Positions 1-9,804 of a DNA stretch of 40,597 nucleotides are shown one piece after another. Source of the DNA: Actinomycetes bacterium (GTDB taxonomy: Bacteria > Actinomycetota > Actinomycetes > Actinomycetales > Cellulomonadaceae). The stretch spans positions 1 to 40,597 of the forward strand of contig JAJYTJ010000012.1 of the NCBI GenBank assembly GCA_021793115.1, in the 5' to 3' direction. Positions within the stretch are counted from its first letter, which is position 1; each line of letters begins with the position of its first letter. Made by a program: the position numbers and the translations under genes. The notes under the pieces are model-generated. The model had not been told where the DNA came from, did not search any database, and worked only from the letters and a program-made list of their open reading frames with translations.

Positions 1-888
1 GAAGACGAAGTCGTTGTGCGCCTCGGGCAGGTAGCCCCACTTCTCGCGGCTCTGGCCGAGCCCGAGCCCGCCCCAGCCGCCCGTGCCCAGCGCCCAGATG
101 CCGTGCTTGGACTGGTACGTGAGGCCCAGGCCGCTCCGGTCCACGGTCTGGGGGTGCAGCCACGCGGCGATGCGCCCGGAGCGGTTGCCGTTGAGCAGCA
201 CGAGCGGCGCCGTCACCAACCCGACCGCCAGTGCGGGCACCGCGAACATGCGCAGCTTCATGCCCGAGATCCACAGCGCTCCGAAGACGAGCAGGAAGAG
301 CACCAGCGTCGTACCCAGGTCGCCGCCGAGCAGGACGACGCCGATCGCGCCTCCCGCGACGGGGATCGCCGGGATGAGCGCGTGCTTCCACTCGTGCATC
401 AGGGGCAGCTTGCGCGCGAGCACGGCACCCAGCCAGAGCGCGAGCCCGAACTTGATCATCTCGGACGGCTGCGCCTGGAACCCGGGCAGGCGCACCCAGT
501 TGGTGTTGCCGTTCTCGGTGGCCCCCAGCGGCGTGAAGACCAGGCCCTGGAAGAGGACGGCTCCAAGGAGCGCCGGCCAGGCGAGGGCCCGCAGCCGACG
601 GGGTGACATGTGGGCGAGGACCAGCATGATCGGCAGCCCGACGAGCGCGTACTTCGTCTGGTTGAAGAACTGCGCGTATGGCGACCGGCTGGCCGCGAGC
701 GAGTCGACGCTCGAGCTCGACAGCACCATGACCAGACCCAGGACGAGCAGCAGCGCGGTGGCACCGGCGAGCACGTAGTAGCTGGTCACGGCGCTGTTCC
801 ACTGCCCGAAGGCCGATCCCGCCGGGCGTGCCTTCGTCGCGGCCGGAGCTGGCGCGGGGGCCTGCCGGGTGGCCGCCACCGGGCTCAC
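1..888 (-). CDS. ftsW: FtsW, SEDS-family septal peptidoglycan glycosyltransferase (3' end beyond window)
   Basis: FtsW polymerises lipid II into septal glycan strands together with the class B PBP FtsI. Read on the minus strand from a GTG at 888, the frame stays open for 296 codons to the window edge, so the C-terminus is missing. After a basic, Ala/Pro-rich cytoplasmic N-terminus (about 1-35) there are repeated hydrophobic segments. The SEDS signatures NTNWVRLPGFQAQPSEMIKF (about 128-147) and PEAHNDFVF (288-296) are present. The GTG overlaps the murD stop as GTGA, which fixes the start and implies translational coupling. Its place directly after murD is the usual dcw order, with murG/murC/ftsQ/ftsZ expected outside the window. 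A RodA paralogue is possible from sequence alone, but the location argues for FtsW. Confidence 0.95.
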   Translation of the reverse strand, partial: MSPVAATRQAPAPAPAATKARPAGSAFGQWNSAVTSYYVLAGATALLLVLGLVMVLSSSSVDSLAASRSPYAQFFNQTKYALVGLPIMLVLAHMSPRRLRALAWPALLGAVLFQGLVFTPLGATENGNTNWVRLPGFQAQPSEMIKFGLALWLGAVLARKLPLMHEWKHALIPAIPVAGGAIGVVLLGGDLGTTLVLFLLVFGALWISGMKLRMFAVPALAVGLVTAPLVLLNGNRSGRIAAWLHPQTVDRSGLGLTYQSKHGIWALGTGGWGGLGLGQSREKWGYLPEAHNDFVF

Positions 889-2318
889 GCGCCCTCGGTC
901 AGGTCCCGGACCGCCACCGCGAACCGGTCGCCCCGCTCCGCGTACGAGGCGAACTGGTCCATCGACGCGCACGCGGGCGCGAGCAGCACCGTGGTGCCGG
1001 CGCCGGCGGACGAGCCGGCGGCCAGCCGTCGGGCGGCGGACACGGCGCGGGTCATCACATCGCCAGTCTCGGTCGCGGGGACCTCGATCACCGGCACCTG
1101 CGGCGCGTGTCGGGCGAGTGCACCCGCCAGCGGCCGCCGGTCCACGCCGATGAGCACGGCACCGACGAGCCGGTCGGCCCGCGTCGCCACGAGGTCGTCG
1201 AACGTCGCGCCCTTCGCCAGGCCGCCCGCGATCCAGACGACCGAGCCCGGCGGGAAGGCGGCCAGCGAGGCCGCGGCCGCGTGCGCGTTCGTCGCCTTCG
1301 AGTCGTCGACGTACGCGACCCCGTCGACGGTCGCCACGGTCGCGATCCGGTGCTCGCCGGGGCCGAACGCCCGCAGCCCGTCCCGCACCGCGGCGGGCGC
1401 CACGCCGTGCGCGAGGGCGAGCGCGGCCGCCGCGAGGGCGTTCGCGACCACGTGCGGTGCCACGTGGCCGTCGGGCCCGGCCAGCTGCGCCAGGTCGTCG
1501 AGCGTGGCCAGCTCCTGCGCGTGCGAGTGGCGCAGTCGCGCGAAACCCCGGTCGACGAGGACGCCCTCGACGAGCCCGACCTGTCCGACCGAGGGCACGC
1601 CGAGCGTGAAGCCGACGGCGACGGCGCCGTCGACGACGTCCGCCGCCTCGACGAGCCGGCGCGTGGCCCCGTCGGTCGCGTTGTAGACGCACGCCACCTG
1701 GGCCCGCTCGAAGATCCGGCCCTTGTCCGCCGCGTAGGCCTCGAGCGAGCCGTGCCAGTCGATGTGGTCGGGCGCCACGTTGAGCACCGCTCCCGCCTCG
1801 ACCGAGACGGTGTGGGTGAAGTGCAGCTGGAAGCTCGACAGCTCGACAGCCAGGACGTCGAGCGACGGGTCGGTGGCCGCCAGCACGATCGGGGACCCGA
1901 CGTTGCCCACCGCGGCGACCCGCTCGCCGTTCGCCGCGAGGATCGAGGTGAGCATGCCCACGGTCGTCGTCTTGCCGTTGGTGCCTGTGACCGCCACCCA
2001 GGGCGCCGGGCCGCCGCCGGCCGCGCGGTCGACCCGCAGCCGCCACGCGAGCTCCACCTCCGACAGGACCTCGAGGCCCCGCGCCTGGGCCGCGGCGAGC
2101 ACGGGGTGGTCGGGCCGCAGGCCCGGCGACGTCACCACGACGTCGATGCGCGCCAGCCCGTCGCGCGCCAGGAACGCCGCCGCGTCACGCTCGTCCGCGT
2201 CCGGCGCCGCGTCGTCGTACGTCGTCACCCGGGCGCCCCGGGTGCGCAGGACCGTCGCCGCGGCCCGTCCGGAGATGCCCAGCCCGGCCACCAGCACCCG
2301 GGCCCCGTCCCACGTCAC
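885..2318 (-). CDS. murD: UDP-N-acetylmuramoyl-L-alanine--D-glutamate ligase MurD
   Basis: MurD is the cytoplasmic ATP-dependent ligase that adds D-Glu to UDP-MurNAc-L-Ala. The 477-aa product has the expected layout: an N-terminal Rossmann-like UDP-binding domain (VLVAGLGISG, about 8-17), the Mur-ligase ATP loop GTNGKTT (112-118), the central-domain HIDWHGS region and a C-terminal ligase domain. Length is normal for the family. The GTG start at 2318 follows the mraY TAG with no spacer, and the stop overlaps the ftsW start. Expression is therefore almost certainly coupled to mraY and ftsW within the dcw operon. Confidence 0.96.
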   Translation of the reverse strand: MTWDGARVLVAGLGISGRAAATVLRTRGARVTTYDDAAPDADERDAAAFLARDGLARIDVVVTSPGLRPDHPVLAAAQARGLEVLSEVELAWRLRVDRAAGGGPAPWVAVTGTNGKTTTVGMLTSILAANGERVAAVGNVGSPIVLAATDPSLDVLAVELSSFQLHFTHTVSVEAGAVLNVAPDHIDWHGSLEAYAADKGRIFERAQVACVYNATDGATRRLVEAADVVDGAVAVGFTLGVPSVGQVGLVEGVLVDRGFARLRHSHAQELATLDDLAQLAGPDGHVAPHVVANALAAAALALAHGVAPAAVRDGLRAFGPGEHRIATVATVDGVAYVDDSKATNAHAAAASLAAFPPGSVVWIAGGLAKGATFDDLVATRADRLVGAVLIGVDRRPLAGALARHAPQVPVIEVPATETGDVMTRAVSAARRLAAGSSAGAGTTVLLAPACASMDQFASYAERGDRFAVAVRDLTEGA

Positions 2319-3401
2319 CTACCCCGTCACCCACTCCGCGTAGAAGATCCCCACGCCGAACATGACGAACAGCCCGGCGATGATCCAGAACCGGATGACG
2401 ATCGTCACCTCGCCCCACCCGCCGAGCTCGAAGTGGTGGTGCAGCGGCGCCATGCGGAACACGCGCCGCCTCGTCAGCTTGAAGAAGCCGATCTGGATGA
2501 CGTCGCTGAGCACCTCGACGACGAACAGGCCGCCGATGATGGCGGCGAGGATCTCGGTCCGGGTGAGGATCGAGATGCCCGCCAGCGCACCGCCGAGCGC
2601 GAGCGAGCCCGTGTCGCCCATGAAGATCTTGGCCGGGCTCGCGTTCCACCACAGGAAGCCGAACAGCGCCCCGGTGAGCGCCGCCGCGACCGCGGCCATG
2701 GCCAGCGGGTCGCGCGTCTCGTAGCAGCGCGGCCCCAGCGTGGCCAGGTGCTGGCACGTCTGGTTGTTCTGCCAGACGCCCACCATGACGTACGCGCCGA
2801 AGACGAAGAGCGACGCCCCCGTCGCGAGCCCGTCGAGGCCGTCGGTGAGGTTCACCGCGTTGGACCAGGCGGTGATGAGGAAGTTGGCCCACACGATGAA
2901 CAGGACGAGGCCCACCGCCACGCCCGCGAAGGCGAGGTCGAAGCGCGTGTCCCGGATGAAGGAGACGTTCGTCGAGGCCGGCGTCAGACCGTGCGAGTTG
3001 GGGAACCGCAGCGCGGCCACCGCGAACGCGACGCCGACCACGCCCTGACCGACGACCTTCGCCAACGGCGACAGCCCGAGGCTGCGCTGCCGCGAGATCT
3101 TGATGAAGTCGTCGAGGAAGCCGACGAGCCCCAGCCCCGCCATGAGGAAGAGCACCAGCCCGGCGGACGCCGTGGGGTCCGTGCCGGTGAGCAGCAGCCC
3201 GCCGGCCCAGCCGAGGATGGTCGCCAGGATGATGACGACGCCGCCCATGGTCGGCGTGCCGCGCTTGGTGAAGTGCGCGGTGGGCCCGTCCTGCCGGATG
3301 AACTGGCCGTACTGCCGCCGGACCAGGAAGCGGATGAACAGGGGGGTGCCCAGCAGCGACAGGAGCATCGAGAGGCCGCCCGAGAGCAGGAGCGCCTTCA
3401 C
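2319..3401 (-). CDS. mraY: Phospho-N-acetylmuramoyl-pentapeptide-transferase MraY
   Basis: MraY is the polytopic membrane enzyme that transfers phospho-MurNAc-pentapeptide to undecaprenyl phosphate, giving lipid I. Visible signatures are TPTMGG near the N-terminus, the acidic FLDDFIK loop, [23 protein letters not shown] and the LHHHFE histidine motif near the C-terminus, with about ten hydrophobic segments between them. I chose the GTG at 3401 (360 aa, [10 protein letters not shown]), which overlaps the murF stop as GTGA and matches the usual family N-terminus. An in-frame start 36 nt upstream would add a Pro/Arg/Gly-rich tail lying inside murF and is less likely. Active-site aspartates are intact. 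Confidence 0.96.
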   Translation of the reverse strand: MKALLLSGGLSMLLSLLGTPLFIRFLVRRQYGQFIRQDGPTAHFTKRGTPTMGGVVIILATILGWAGGLLLTGTDPTASAGLVLFLMAGLGLVGFLDDFIKISRQRSLGLSPLAKVVGQGVVGVAFAVAALRFPNSHGLTPASTNVSFIRDTRFDLAFAGVAVGLVLFIVWANFLITAWSNAVNLTDGLDGLATGASLFVFGAYVMVGVWQNNQTCQHLATLGPRCYETRDPLAMAAVAAALTGALFGFLWWNASPAKIFMGDTGSLALGGALAGISILTRTEILAAIIGGLFVVEVLSDVIQIGFFKLTRRRVFRMAPLHHHFELGGWGEVTIVIRFWIIAGLFVMFGVGIFYAEWVTG

Positions 3402-4840
3402 GCGCCCACCCCCAGCAGCCGGTCGCCGAGGCGCCACAGGCCCGCGCCGTACGACGACTTGACGAGCACCACGTCACCTGGGCGCAGCCGGGCCGCCAGC
3501 AGGGCCGCGGCCTCCTCCACGTCCGCGACCAGCACCACCTCGTCGCCCCACGAGCCCTCGTGCGCGGCGCCGTCCGCGATGGCCCGCGCGCCGTCGCCGA
3601 CGACGACGGTCAGCCCGATGTCGAGACGGACCGCGAGCCGGCCGATCGCGTCGTGCGCCGTGCGGGCCTGCTCGCCCAGCTCGAGCATCTCGCCCAGCAC
3701 GGCGACCGACCGCCGGTCCCGGCCCGCCAGCGCGGCGAGCGCCTTGAGCGCCGCACGCATCGAGTCGGGGTTCGCGTTGTACGAGTCGTCGACGACCGTG
3801 ACGCCGTCGGGGCGCTCGACGACGTGCATGCGGTGCGGGCTCAACGCGTCGGCTGCCGCCAGACCTTCCGCGACGCTCGCCAGGTCGAGCCCGACGACGA
3901 GCGCGGCGGCGGCCGCCGCCAGCGCGTTGTGCACGTGGTGCTCGCCCACCAGCCGCAGCCGCACCGGGACCGAGCGCGGCTCGTCGGCCCGGGCGTCGAC
4001 GAGCGTCAGCTGCGGGCGCCCGCCGTCACCCAGCCGGACGTCGACCGCCCGCACCTGCGCCGCGCCCGACAGACCGAACGTCACCACGCCGCCGGGCGCG
4101 AGGGCCGCCATCGCGGCGACGCGCGCGTCATCGGCGTTGAGCACGGCCACCCCGCCCGGCACCAGCCCCGTGACGATCTCGGACTTCGCGCGCGCGGTCG
4201 CCTCGAGCCCGCCGAACTCCCCGATGTGCGCGGCACCCACGACCAGCACGATCGCGACGTCCGGCGGCGCGATACCGGTGAGGTAGGCGATGTGCCCGAT
4301 GCCGCTGGCCCCCATCTCGAGGACGAGGTAGCGCGTGTCGTCGTCGGCCCGCAGCACCGTCAGCGGCAGCCCGATCTCGTTGTTGAAGCTGCGGACGGGC
4401 GCGACGGTCGGGCCCGCGGTGCCGAGCACCTGGAGCAGCAGGTCCTTCGTCGTCGTCTTGCCGACCGAGCCGGTGACCGCGACCACCCGCAGCCCCGAGC
4501 CGCCCGGCTCGACGGCGGCCTCGCGCAACCGGCACAGCACCTCGCGCGCCAGGGCGCCCAGGGCCACGACGACGTCCGGCACCACCACGGCGGGCAGCGG
4601 CGTGCCGTCCGCCGCGGCGACGGGCCGCGCCGCCAGCACGGCGCACGCGCCCGCGGCCACCGCCGTGGCCGCGAAGGCATGGCCGTCGCTGTGCTCGCCG
4701 GCGATCGCCGCGAAGAGCGCGCCCGGCTCCACCTCGCGCGAGTCCGTGACGACGGGCCCCGCGACCACCGTCGCGGGGTCGAGCGCGTGGAGCGCGCCGC
4801 CCGTGATGGCGGCGACCTCCGCCGCCGTGAGCGCGATCAT
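3398..4840 (-). CDS. murF: UDP-N-acetylmuramoyl-tripeptide--D-alanyl-D-alanine ligase MurF
   Basis: MurF adds D-Ala-D-Ala to the UDP-MurNAc-tripeptide in the cytoplasm, the last soluble step of precursor synthesis. The 480-aa product begins [15 protein letters not shown], carries [15 protein letters not shown] in the N-terminal UDP-binding domain, the ATP loop GSVGKTT (124-130), a central [11 protein letters not shown] segment and the C-terminal [15 protein letters not shown] motif. The ATG at 4840 overlaps the murE TGA as ATGA. The same frame stays open much further upstream, but that is a shadow of murE. The stop is shared in a GTGA overlap with mraY. Confidence 0.96.
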   Translation of the reverse strand: MIALTAAEVAAITGGALHALDPATVVAGPVVTDSREVEPGALFAAIAGEHSDGHAFAATAVAAGACAVLAARPVAAADGTPLPAVVVPDVVVALGALAREVLCRLREAAVEPGGSGLRVVAVTGSVGKTTTKDLLLQVLGTAGPTVAPVRSFNNEIGLPLTVLRADDDTRYLVLEMGASGIGHIAYLTGIAPPDVAIVLVVGAAHIGEFGGLEATARAKSEIVTGLVPGGVAVLNADDARVAAMAALAPGGVVTFGLSGAAQVRAVDVRLGDGGRPQLTLVDARADEPRSVPVRLRLVGEHHVHNALAAAAAALVVGLDLASVAEGLAAADALSPHRMHVVERPDGVTVVDDSYNANPDSMRAALKALAALAGRDRRSVAVLGEMLELGEQARTAHDAIGRLAVRLDIGLTVVVGDGARAIADGAAHEGSWGDEVVLVADVEEAAALLAARLRPGDVVLVKSSYGAGLWRLGDRLLGVGA

Positions 4841-6390
4841 CGCGCCGCCTCGGCGCGCTCGGCCCGCACGGCGAGGAACACGTCGCGGTCGTTGTAGCGG
4901 TGGAACACCCCGGCGATCTCCTGCGTCGGCTCGTGGCCCTTGCCCGTGACGATGACGGTGTCCGCGTCGCCCGCGAGCTCGAGCGCACGGCGGACCGCGG
5001 TCGACCGCGGTTCGACCTCGTGGACGTCGCGGCCGTCGGGCCGCTCGGCCAGCGCGCCGTCGAGGATCGCGCGGCGGATGCTCCCCGGCTCCTCCGAGCG
5101 CGGGTTCTCGTCGGTGACGACGACCACGTCGGCCAGGCGGGCGGCGATCTGGCCCATCATCGGGCGCTTGCCCCGGTCCCGGTCGCCGTCCGAACCGAGC
5201 ACGATGATCAACCGGCCCGGCGTGATCGGCCGGACCGCCTCGAGCGCGAGCACGAGCGCGTCCGGCGTGTGCGCGTAGTCGACCAGGCACAGCGGGAAGC
5301 CGGCACCACGCTCGATGACGCGCTCCATGCGGCCCGGGATCTCGTGCGCGTGCGCGACCGCGTCGATCGCGACGTCGAGGTCGACGCCTGCGGCCTGCGC
5401 CAGCACGATCGCCAGCGCGGCGTTGGAGACGTTGACCAGGCCGGGCAGCGGGCTGCTCGCCTCGTGCCGCGCGCCGTCCGGCCCCCGCAGCACGAACGAG
5501 GACCCCACGCCGTCCAGCCCGATCTGCGCCTGCGTGACCGTCCACTCGGCCTCGTGCGGGTCGTCGGCGTGCGTGGACACGCGCTCCACCGGGACGGGCG
5601 ACGCGGCCGCGAGCCGGCGGCCCCACTCGTCGTCCACGACGACGACGCCGCGGCCAGCGAGGGCGGGCTCGAACAGGGTGGACTTCGCGGCGAAGTAGCT
5701 CTCCATGTCGCCGTGGAAGTCGAGGTGGTCGCGTTGCAGGTTGGTGAATCCGACGACGTCGAACCGCATCCCGGCGAGGCGGCCGAGCGCCAGCCCGTGC
5801 GACGAGACCTCGGTGGTGAGCGCGGTCGCGCCCCGCTCGAGCGCCAGCGCGCAGATCGCCTGGAGCACGGGCGCCTCGACCGTGGTGCGCGGGCTCTCGA
5901 TCGCCTCGGCGCCGATCCGCAGCTCCACGGTTCCCAGCACCGCGGTCGTCGCGTGCGCGGCGCGCAGGGCGGCGTCGACGAAGTAGCTCGTCGTCGTCTT
6001 GCCGTTGGTGCCCGTGACCCCGACCGTCACCAGGCGTGACGCGGGCCGGCCGTAGACCTCCGCGGCGAGGGGCCCGGACAGCGCGCGCGGGTCGTCGGCG
6101 ACGAGCACCGGCACGCCGGTGGCGGCGGCCTCGGCCGCACCCACGGCGTCGGTCAGCACCGCGACGGCACCGGCGGCGACCGCGGCGACCGCGTACCGCG
6201 CGCCGTGCACGCGGAGCCCGGGCTCCGCGACGAAGAGGTCGCCGGGCTGCGCGTCGCCCGACGCGACCGTCACCCCCGTGACGGCGAGGTCCGCCGGGGC
6301 CGCGCCCGCAAGCCCGAACGCCGCGGCGAGGTCGACCACCCGATGGGGGGCCGGATGCCGCGGGCGCATCCGGCCCTGGGGGGAGGACAT
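4837..6390 (-). CDS. murE: UDP-N-acetylmuramoyl-tripeptide synthetase MurE
   Basis: MurE adds the third stem residue (meso-DAP, L-Lys or L-Orn depending on lineage) to UDP-MurNAc-L-Ala-D-Glu. The 517-aa protein has the ATP loop GTNGKT (127-132), TTEVSSHGL and NLQRDHLDFHG in the central domain, and TGKGHE near the C-terminus. The residue-3 selectivity motif reads ENPR (428-431, in VTDENPRSEEP) where DAP-type enzymes usually have DNPR. Cellulomonas-type walls carry L-ornithine at this position, so the substrate should not be assumed to be DAP. I chose the ATG at 6390 because a TAGATT -10 lies 7 nt upstream, fitting a leaderless start. The in-frame ATG at 6369 is the alternative. It lies 89 nt after ftsI, the largest gap within the cluster downstream of rsmH. 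Confidence 0.95.
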   Translation of the reverse strand: MSSPQGRMRPRHPAPHRVVDLAAAFGLAGAAPADLAVTGVTVASGDAQPGDLFVAEPGLRVHGARYAVAAVAAGAVAVLTDAVGAAEAAATGVPVLVADDPRALSGPLAAEVYGRPASRLVTVGVTGTNGKTTTSYFVDAALRAAHATTAVLGTVELRIGAEAIESPRTTVEAPVLQAICALALERGATALTTEVSSHGLALGRLAGMRFDVVGFTNLQRDHLDFHGDMESYFAAKSTLFEPALAGRGVVVVDDEWGRRLAAASPVPVERVSTHADDPHEAEWTVTQAQIGLDGVGSSFVLRGPDGARHEASSPLPGLVNVSNAALAIVLAQAAGVDLDVAIDAVAHAHEIPGRMERVIERGAGFPLCLVDYAHTPDALVLALEAVRPITPGRLIIVLGSDGDRDRGKRPMMGQIAARLADVVVVTDENPRSEEPGSIRRAILDGALAERPDGRDVHEVEPRSTAVRRALELAGDADTVIVTGKGHEPTQEIAGVFHRYNDRDVFLAVRAERAEAAR

Positions 6391-6397
6391 GGCGACG

Positions 6398-6403
6398 AAT
6401 CTA
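6398..6403 (-). promoter_or_regulatory. -10 hexamer of a putative leaderless murE promoter
   Basis: On the minus strand TAGATT ends 7 nt before the murE ATG, in the 89-nt ftsI-murE gap. TAnnnT at this distance is the typical actinobacterial -10 of a leaderless transcript, and there is no Shine-Dalgarno before the ATG. I see no clear -35. It would let murE and downstream genes be transcribed apart from mraZ-ftsI. Confidence 0.5.
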
Positions 6404-6479
6404 CCCGGACCGGTGGACCCGGCCGCGCACGGAGCGGTCCGTGGGGCCGCGGTCCCGGGCTCGGACCCGCGGCCCGGCG

Positions 6480-8327
6480 TCACCACTTCGTCGGGAAGAG
6501 GGTGGGGGGCGCCGCGTTCGCGGACGGCGCGACGCCGAGCTGGGCGAGGGTGAAGCCCGCGACGTCCGCGAAGACGGGGGCGGCGACGACGCCGCCGTAG
6601 ACGGAGGTCCTCGGGTTGGTGACGAACACGCCGACGACGATCCGGGGCGAGTCCGCGGGCACGACGCCGATGAACGAGGCCGTGATGCCGTGGGTGGACA
6701 GCTCCTGCGCGGTCCCGGTCTTGCCGGCGACGCGGTAGCCGGGGATCGCCGCGGCGTTGCCGGTGCCGGACCCGGCGTCGACGACCGACTGCAGCATGGT
6801 CATGACCTCGCCCGCGGTGCCCTGCGAGACCACCCGGGTGCCCGCCGGCCGCGCCTCCGGGGTGTACGTGCCGTCCGGCGCCGTCCAGCCGGCCACGACG
6901 TGCGGCGACACCTTGATGCCACCGTTGGCGACCGTGCCGTAGACGCCCACCGCCTGCAGCGCGTTGACGGACACACCCTGCCCGAACAGGACGTTGTACT
7001 GCGTGCGACCGTCCCACTGCGCGGCCGGGCGCAGGATGCCCGGGGACTCGCCCGGCATCTCGACGCCCGTCCGGCTGCCGAAGCCGAACTTCGCGAGGTA
7101 GTCGTAGCGCTGCTGCACGCTGAGATTCTGCCCGGCGGTCACGGTCCCGACGTTCGACGACTGCGCGAGGATGCCGGTGAGCGTCAGCTTCTCCAGGCCG
7201 TGGTGCTCGGCGTCGGTGATGACGCCCGCGCCGTTCGGGGTGGTGAACTGGTCGGGCACCTCGTACTGGCTCGTCGGGGTGGCGAGGCCGCTCTCCAGGA
7301 GCGCCGACATCGTGACGACCTTGCCGGTGGAGCCCGGCTCGAACACCTGCGTGACCGCGCGCGAGAGCGCGTCCGCGGCGGCGGGGCCGGGCTTGTTGGG
7401 GTCGATCGACCCCGAGTCCGCCACGGCGTAGAGGGCGCCCGTGTGCGCGTCCATGACGACGATCGTCACCGCGTCGGCGCCCGTGGCCTTCACCTGCGCG
7501 TTCGCGGCCTCCTGTGCCTTCCACTGGACGTCCGACAGGATCGTCAGGCGCGCGGAGGATCCCGTGACGGCCGGCTTGGTCTTGTCGTACCCACCGGGGA
7601 TCGTCTGGCCGTCGCCGCCGATCTCGAACGTCTCGCTGCCGTTCGCCCCGGTCAGCGCGTCCTGCAGCGAGTACTCCAGGCCCTGGGCGCCCTTGCCGTC
7701 CGCGCCGACGAACCCCACGATGTTCCCCGCCAGCGTGCCCTTGGGGTACACGCGGTCCATGACCAGGGACAGCTGGACGCCCGGCAGCGCGAGGCCCCGG
7801 ATCTGCCGCGCGACGTCGGGGACCACACCCTTGGCGAGGTACCGGTAGGTCGAGGTCCCCACCAGGCTGCCGCCGAGCTCCGCGGGGTTGGCGCCGAGCA
7901 CGGGCGCGAGCAGCTGGGCGACCCCCGCCGCCCCGGCCGGCACACCCTTGGCGCCCCGGTAGGTCGCCACCTGCCGCTGGTTGACCGCGACGTCGTACCG
8001 CTCCACGGAGACCGCCAGCGGTACCCCGTCGGCGTCCGTGATCTCGCCCCGCTCGCCGATCGAGCTGACCGTCACCAGGCGGGACTTGAGCGCCTGCTGC
8101 GCGATCGCGGGCCCGGCGATGCCCTGCAGGTAGACGAGCCTGGCTCCGAACACGGCCATGACGAGCGCGACCACCACGACGATGGCGGTCACCCGCCGCC
8201 GCGAGCCCACGACCGCGACGGGCGGGCCGAGCGGGCGACGGGCCGCCGGCAGGCCGAGCCGGCGGCGGGCGGCCGGCCGTGGCGCCGATCGCCGCACCTC
8301 GCTCCCCCCCGTCCGCCCCGGCGTCAT
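6480..8327 (-). CDS. ftsI: Class B penicillin-binding protein, FtsI/PBP3-type septal transpeptidase
   Basis: This is the D,D-transpeptidase that crosslinks septal peptidoglycan with FtsW. The 615-aa protein has a basic Pro/Arg-rich cytoplasmic tail (1-46), one membrane anchor (about 47-66), a PBP dimerisation domain and a C-terminal transpeptidase domain. The catalytic motifs are SxxK (S333-T-G-K336 in VFEPGSTGKVV), SxN (S390-S-N392) and KTG (536-538 in AGKTGTAQ). It ends shortly after the transpeptidase fold and has no PASTA repeats. The ATG at 8327 overlaps the ftsL stop (ATGA). The frame continues upstream through ftsL, but that stretch is a shadow. Confidence 0.95.
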   Translation of the reverse strand: MTPGRTGGSEVRRSAPRPAARRRLGLPAARRPLGPPVAVVGSRRRVTAIVVVVALVMAVFGARLVYLQGIAGPAIAQQALKSRLVTVSSIGERGEITDADGVPLAVSVERYDVAVNQRQVATYRGAKGVPAGAAGVAQLLAPVLGANPAELGGSLVGTSTYRYLAKGVVPDVARQIRGLALPGVQLSLVMDRVYPKGTLAGNIVGFVGADGKGAQGLEYSLQDALTGANGSETFEIGGDGQTIPGGYDKTKPAVTGSSARLTILSDVQWKAQEAANAQVKATGADAVTIVVMDAHTGALYAVADSGSIDPNKPGPAAADALSRAVTQVFEPGSTGKVVTMSALLESGLATPTSQYEVPDQFTTPNGAGVITDAEHHGLEKLTLTGILAQSSNVGTVTAGQNLSVQQRYDYLAKFGFGSRTGVEMPGESPGILRPAAQWDGRTQYNVLFGQGVSVNALQAVGVYGTVANGGIKVSPHVVAGWTAPDGTYTPEARPAGTRVVSQGTAGEVMTMLQSVVDAGSGTGNAAAIPGYRVAGKTGTAQELSTHGITASFIGVVPADSPRIVVGVFVTNPRTSVYGGVVAAPVFADVAGFTLAQLGVAPSANAAPPTLFPTKW

Positions 8328-8746
8328 TTGGCCGCCTTCGCGGGGGCGGGCGCACCCTGCACGCTGCCGTCCGACAGGCGCAGCCAGCCGGTGCCGTTCG
8401 CCGGCACCATGCCGATCGCGTGGGCGGCCGCCGCCAGGTTGGACGGTGAGGACTTCGAGTCGAGCTGCGTCTGGAGCTCCGCCTGGTCCTGCTGCAGCCG
8501 GGCGAGCTGGTTGCTCAGCGTGTAGCGCTGGAACGCCTGTGCCGCGGTCGAGGTGTTGAGCAGGAGCGCCGCCAGCAGCGCCACCGCGAGCACGGCCATG
8601 CACGCGAGCACGAAGGGCACCCGCGTGCGCGCCTGCGCCGGGGTGGCGACCACCCGCAGCCGTGGCGCGGGCGGCGTGCCGGGGGTGGCCGGGCGCGGCC
8701 GTGGGGCCGGCCGCGGGCTGGCGGCTCGTGCCGTGGCTGCGCTCAT
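8324..8746 (-). CDS. ftsL: FtsL-like septum-site membrane protein
   Basis: This is a 140-aa bitopic membrane protein: an Ala/Pro/Arg-rich cytoplasmic N-terminus (1-42), one transmembrane helix (about 43-65), then a leucine/glutamine-rich coiled-coil stretch ([19 protein letters not shown], about 77-95) and a short Ala/Pro tail. FtsL family sequences diverge strongly, so the call rests on topology, length and position between rsmH and ftsI. FtsL-type proteins join FtsB and FtsQ to recruit and activate FtsWI. The start ATG overlaps the rsmH stop and the stop overlaps the ftsI start, so it is tightly coupled on both sides. Confidence 0.82.
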   Translation of the reverse strand: MSAATARAASPRPAPRPRPATPGTPPAPRLRVVATPAQARTRVPFVLACMAVLAVALLAALLLNTSTAAQAFQRYTLSNQLARLQQDQAELQTQLDSKSSPSNLAAAAHAIGMVPANGTGWLRLSDGSVQGAPAPAKAAK

Positions 8747-9732
8747 GCCGCACTCCTTGCGACGTGGGCCGGCGTCGGCCGGACCCGCTCGGCCGCCCGG
8801 AGCCGGACGGACTGTGCCCTGGGGTTGCGTGCGACCTCGTCGTCGCCCGCCAGCTCGGCACCACGCGTGAGGAGCCGCAGGTAGGGCGCGTGCTCGGGCT
8901 GCTCCACCGGCAGGTCCGGCGGGGCGCTGGACGTCGCGCCCGCGGCGAACGTGCGCTTCACCATGCGGTCCTCGAGGGACTGGTAGGCCTCCACGACGAT
9001 GCGCCCGCCGACCGCGAGGGCGTCGACCGACTCCGGCAGCGCGCGCGCGAGCGCGTCCAGCTCGCCGTTGACCTCGATGCGCAGCGCCTGGAAGGTGCGC
9101 TTGGCGGGGTGGCCGCCCGTGGCGCGCGCGGCGGCGGGGATCGCGTCGCGCACGAGCTCGACGAGCTCACCGGTGCGCCGCAGCGGCTGCCGGACCCGCG
9201 CGCGCACGACGGCGCGCGCGATGCGCGGCGCGAAGCGCTCCTCGCCCCACGCCCGCAGCACGCGCGCGAGGTCGCGCTCGTCGTAGGTGTTGAGCACGTC
9301 GGCGGCCGTGGGCCCGGTCGTGGGGTCCATCCGCATGTCGAGCGGCGCGTCGTGCGCGTACGAGAACCCGCGCTCCGGCTCGTCGAGCTGCAGCGACGAG
9401 ACCCCGAGGTCCATGAGCACGCCCTGGACCGCACCGATGCCGAGCCGGTCCAGCACGCCGCGGATGTCGTCGTAGACGGCGTGGACACCCACGAAACGGT
9501 CGCCGTACGGAGCCAGCCGCCGGCCCGCGAGGTCGAGCGCCTGCGGGTCACGGTCAAGCCCGACGACCCGCACGTGCGGGAACGCGGCGAGCACACCCTC
9601 GGTGTGCCCGCCCATGCCGAGCGTCGAGTCGACCATCACGGCACCCGGGGCCTGCAGCGCCGGGCCCAGGAGGTCCAGGCAACGCTGCAGGAGCACCGGG
9701 ACGTGCCGCGCGGCGGCGTCGGCCTGGGCCAC
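8743..9732 (-). CDS. rsmH: 16S rRNA (cytosine(1402)-N(4))-methyltransferase RsmH (MraW)
   Basis: RsmH is an S-adenosylmethionine-dependent enzyme that methylates N4 of C1402 in 16S rRNA, near the decoding site. The 329-aa protein starts with [13 protein letters not shown], the usual family opening, and has the SAM-binding [14 protein letters not shown] (35-48) and GLDRDPQAL (58-66) motifs, followed by [20 protein letters not shown] strong Shine-Dalgarno (GGAAGGAG) stands about 8 nt before the GTG at 9732, unlike the coupled starts downstream. A 177-nt leader separates it from mraZ and contains two hairpins. Confidence 0.96.
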   Translation of the reverse strand: MAQADAAARHVPVLLQRCLDLLGPALQAPGAVMVDSTLGMGGHTEGVLAAFPHVRVVGLDRDPQALDLAGRRLAPYGDRFVGVHAVYDDIRGVLDRLGIGAVQGVLMDLGVSSLQLDEPERGFSYAHDAPLDMRMDPTTGPTAADVLNTYDERDLARVLRAWGEERFAPRIARAVVRARVRQPLRRTGELVELVRDAIPAAARATGGHPAKRTFQALRIEVNGELDALARALPESVDALAVGGRIVVEAYQSLEDRMVKRTFAAGATSSAPPDLPVEQPEHAPYLRLLTRGAELAGDDEVARNPRAQSVRLRAAERVRPTPAHVARSAA

Positions 9733-9758
9733 GGCGGTGCTCCTTCCGGGGAGGTGGA

Positions 9759-9788
9759 TGGTCGGACGGTCCCTCCACCGTCCGACCA
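9759..9788 (-). repeat. Inverted repeat / hairpin in the mraZ-rsmH leader
   Basis: An 11-bp perfect stem (TGGTCGGACGG at 9759-9769 with CCGTCCGACCA at 9778-9788) closes an 8-nt loop. It lies 27 nt upstream of the rsmH start. In the minus-strand RNA the loop reads UGGAGGGA, which is SD-like and also contains a TGGAG box. There is no U-tract, so it is not a classical intrinsic terminator. A role as attenuator, RNA-stability element or protein site is inferred. Confidence 0.7.
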
Positions 9789-9804
9789 GATCCCCCTCCG
9801 GTGT

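Noticed and set aside
828..4286. Plus-strand open frame of 1152 codons opposite murD-mraY-murF
   Set aside because: It is low-complexity Arg/Gly/Ala/Pro sequence opposite three clear Mur genes. It is a shadow of high GC at third codon positions.
6480..8864. FtsL-FtsI fusion frame (794 codons)
   Set aside because: The extra N-terminal part is a shadow of ftsL and rsmH. The ATGA overlap at 8324-8327 gives a clean ftsI start.
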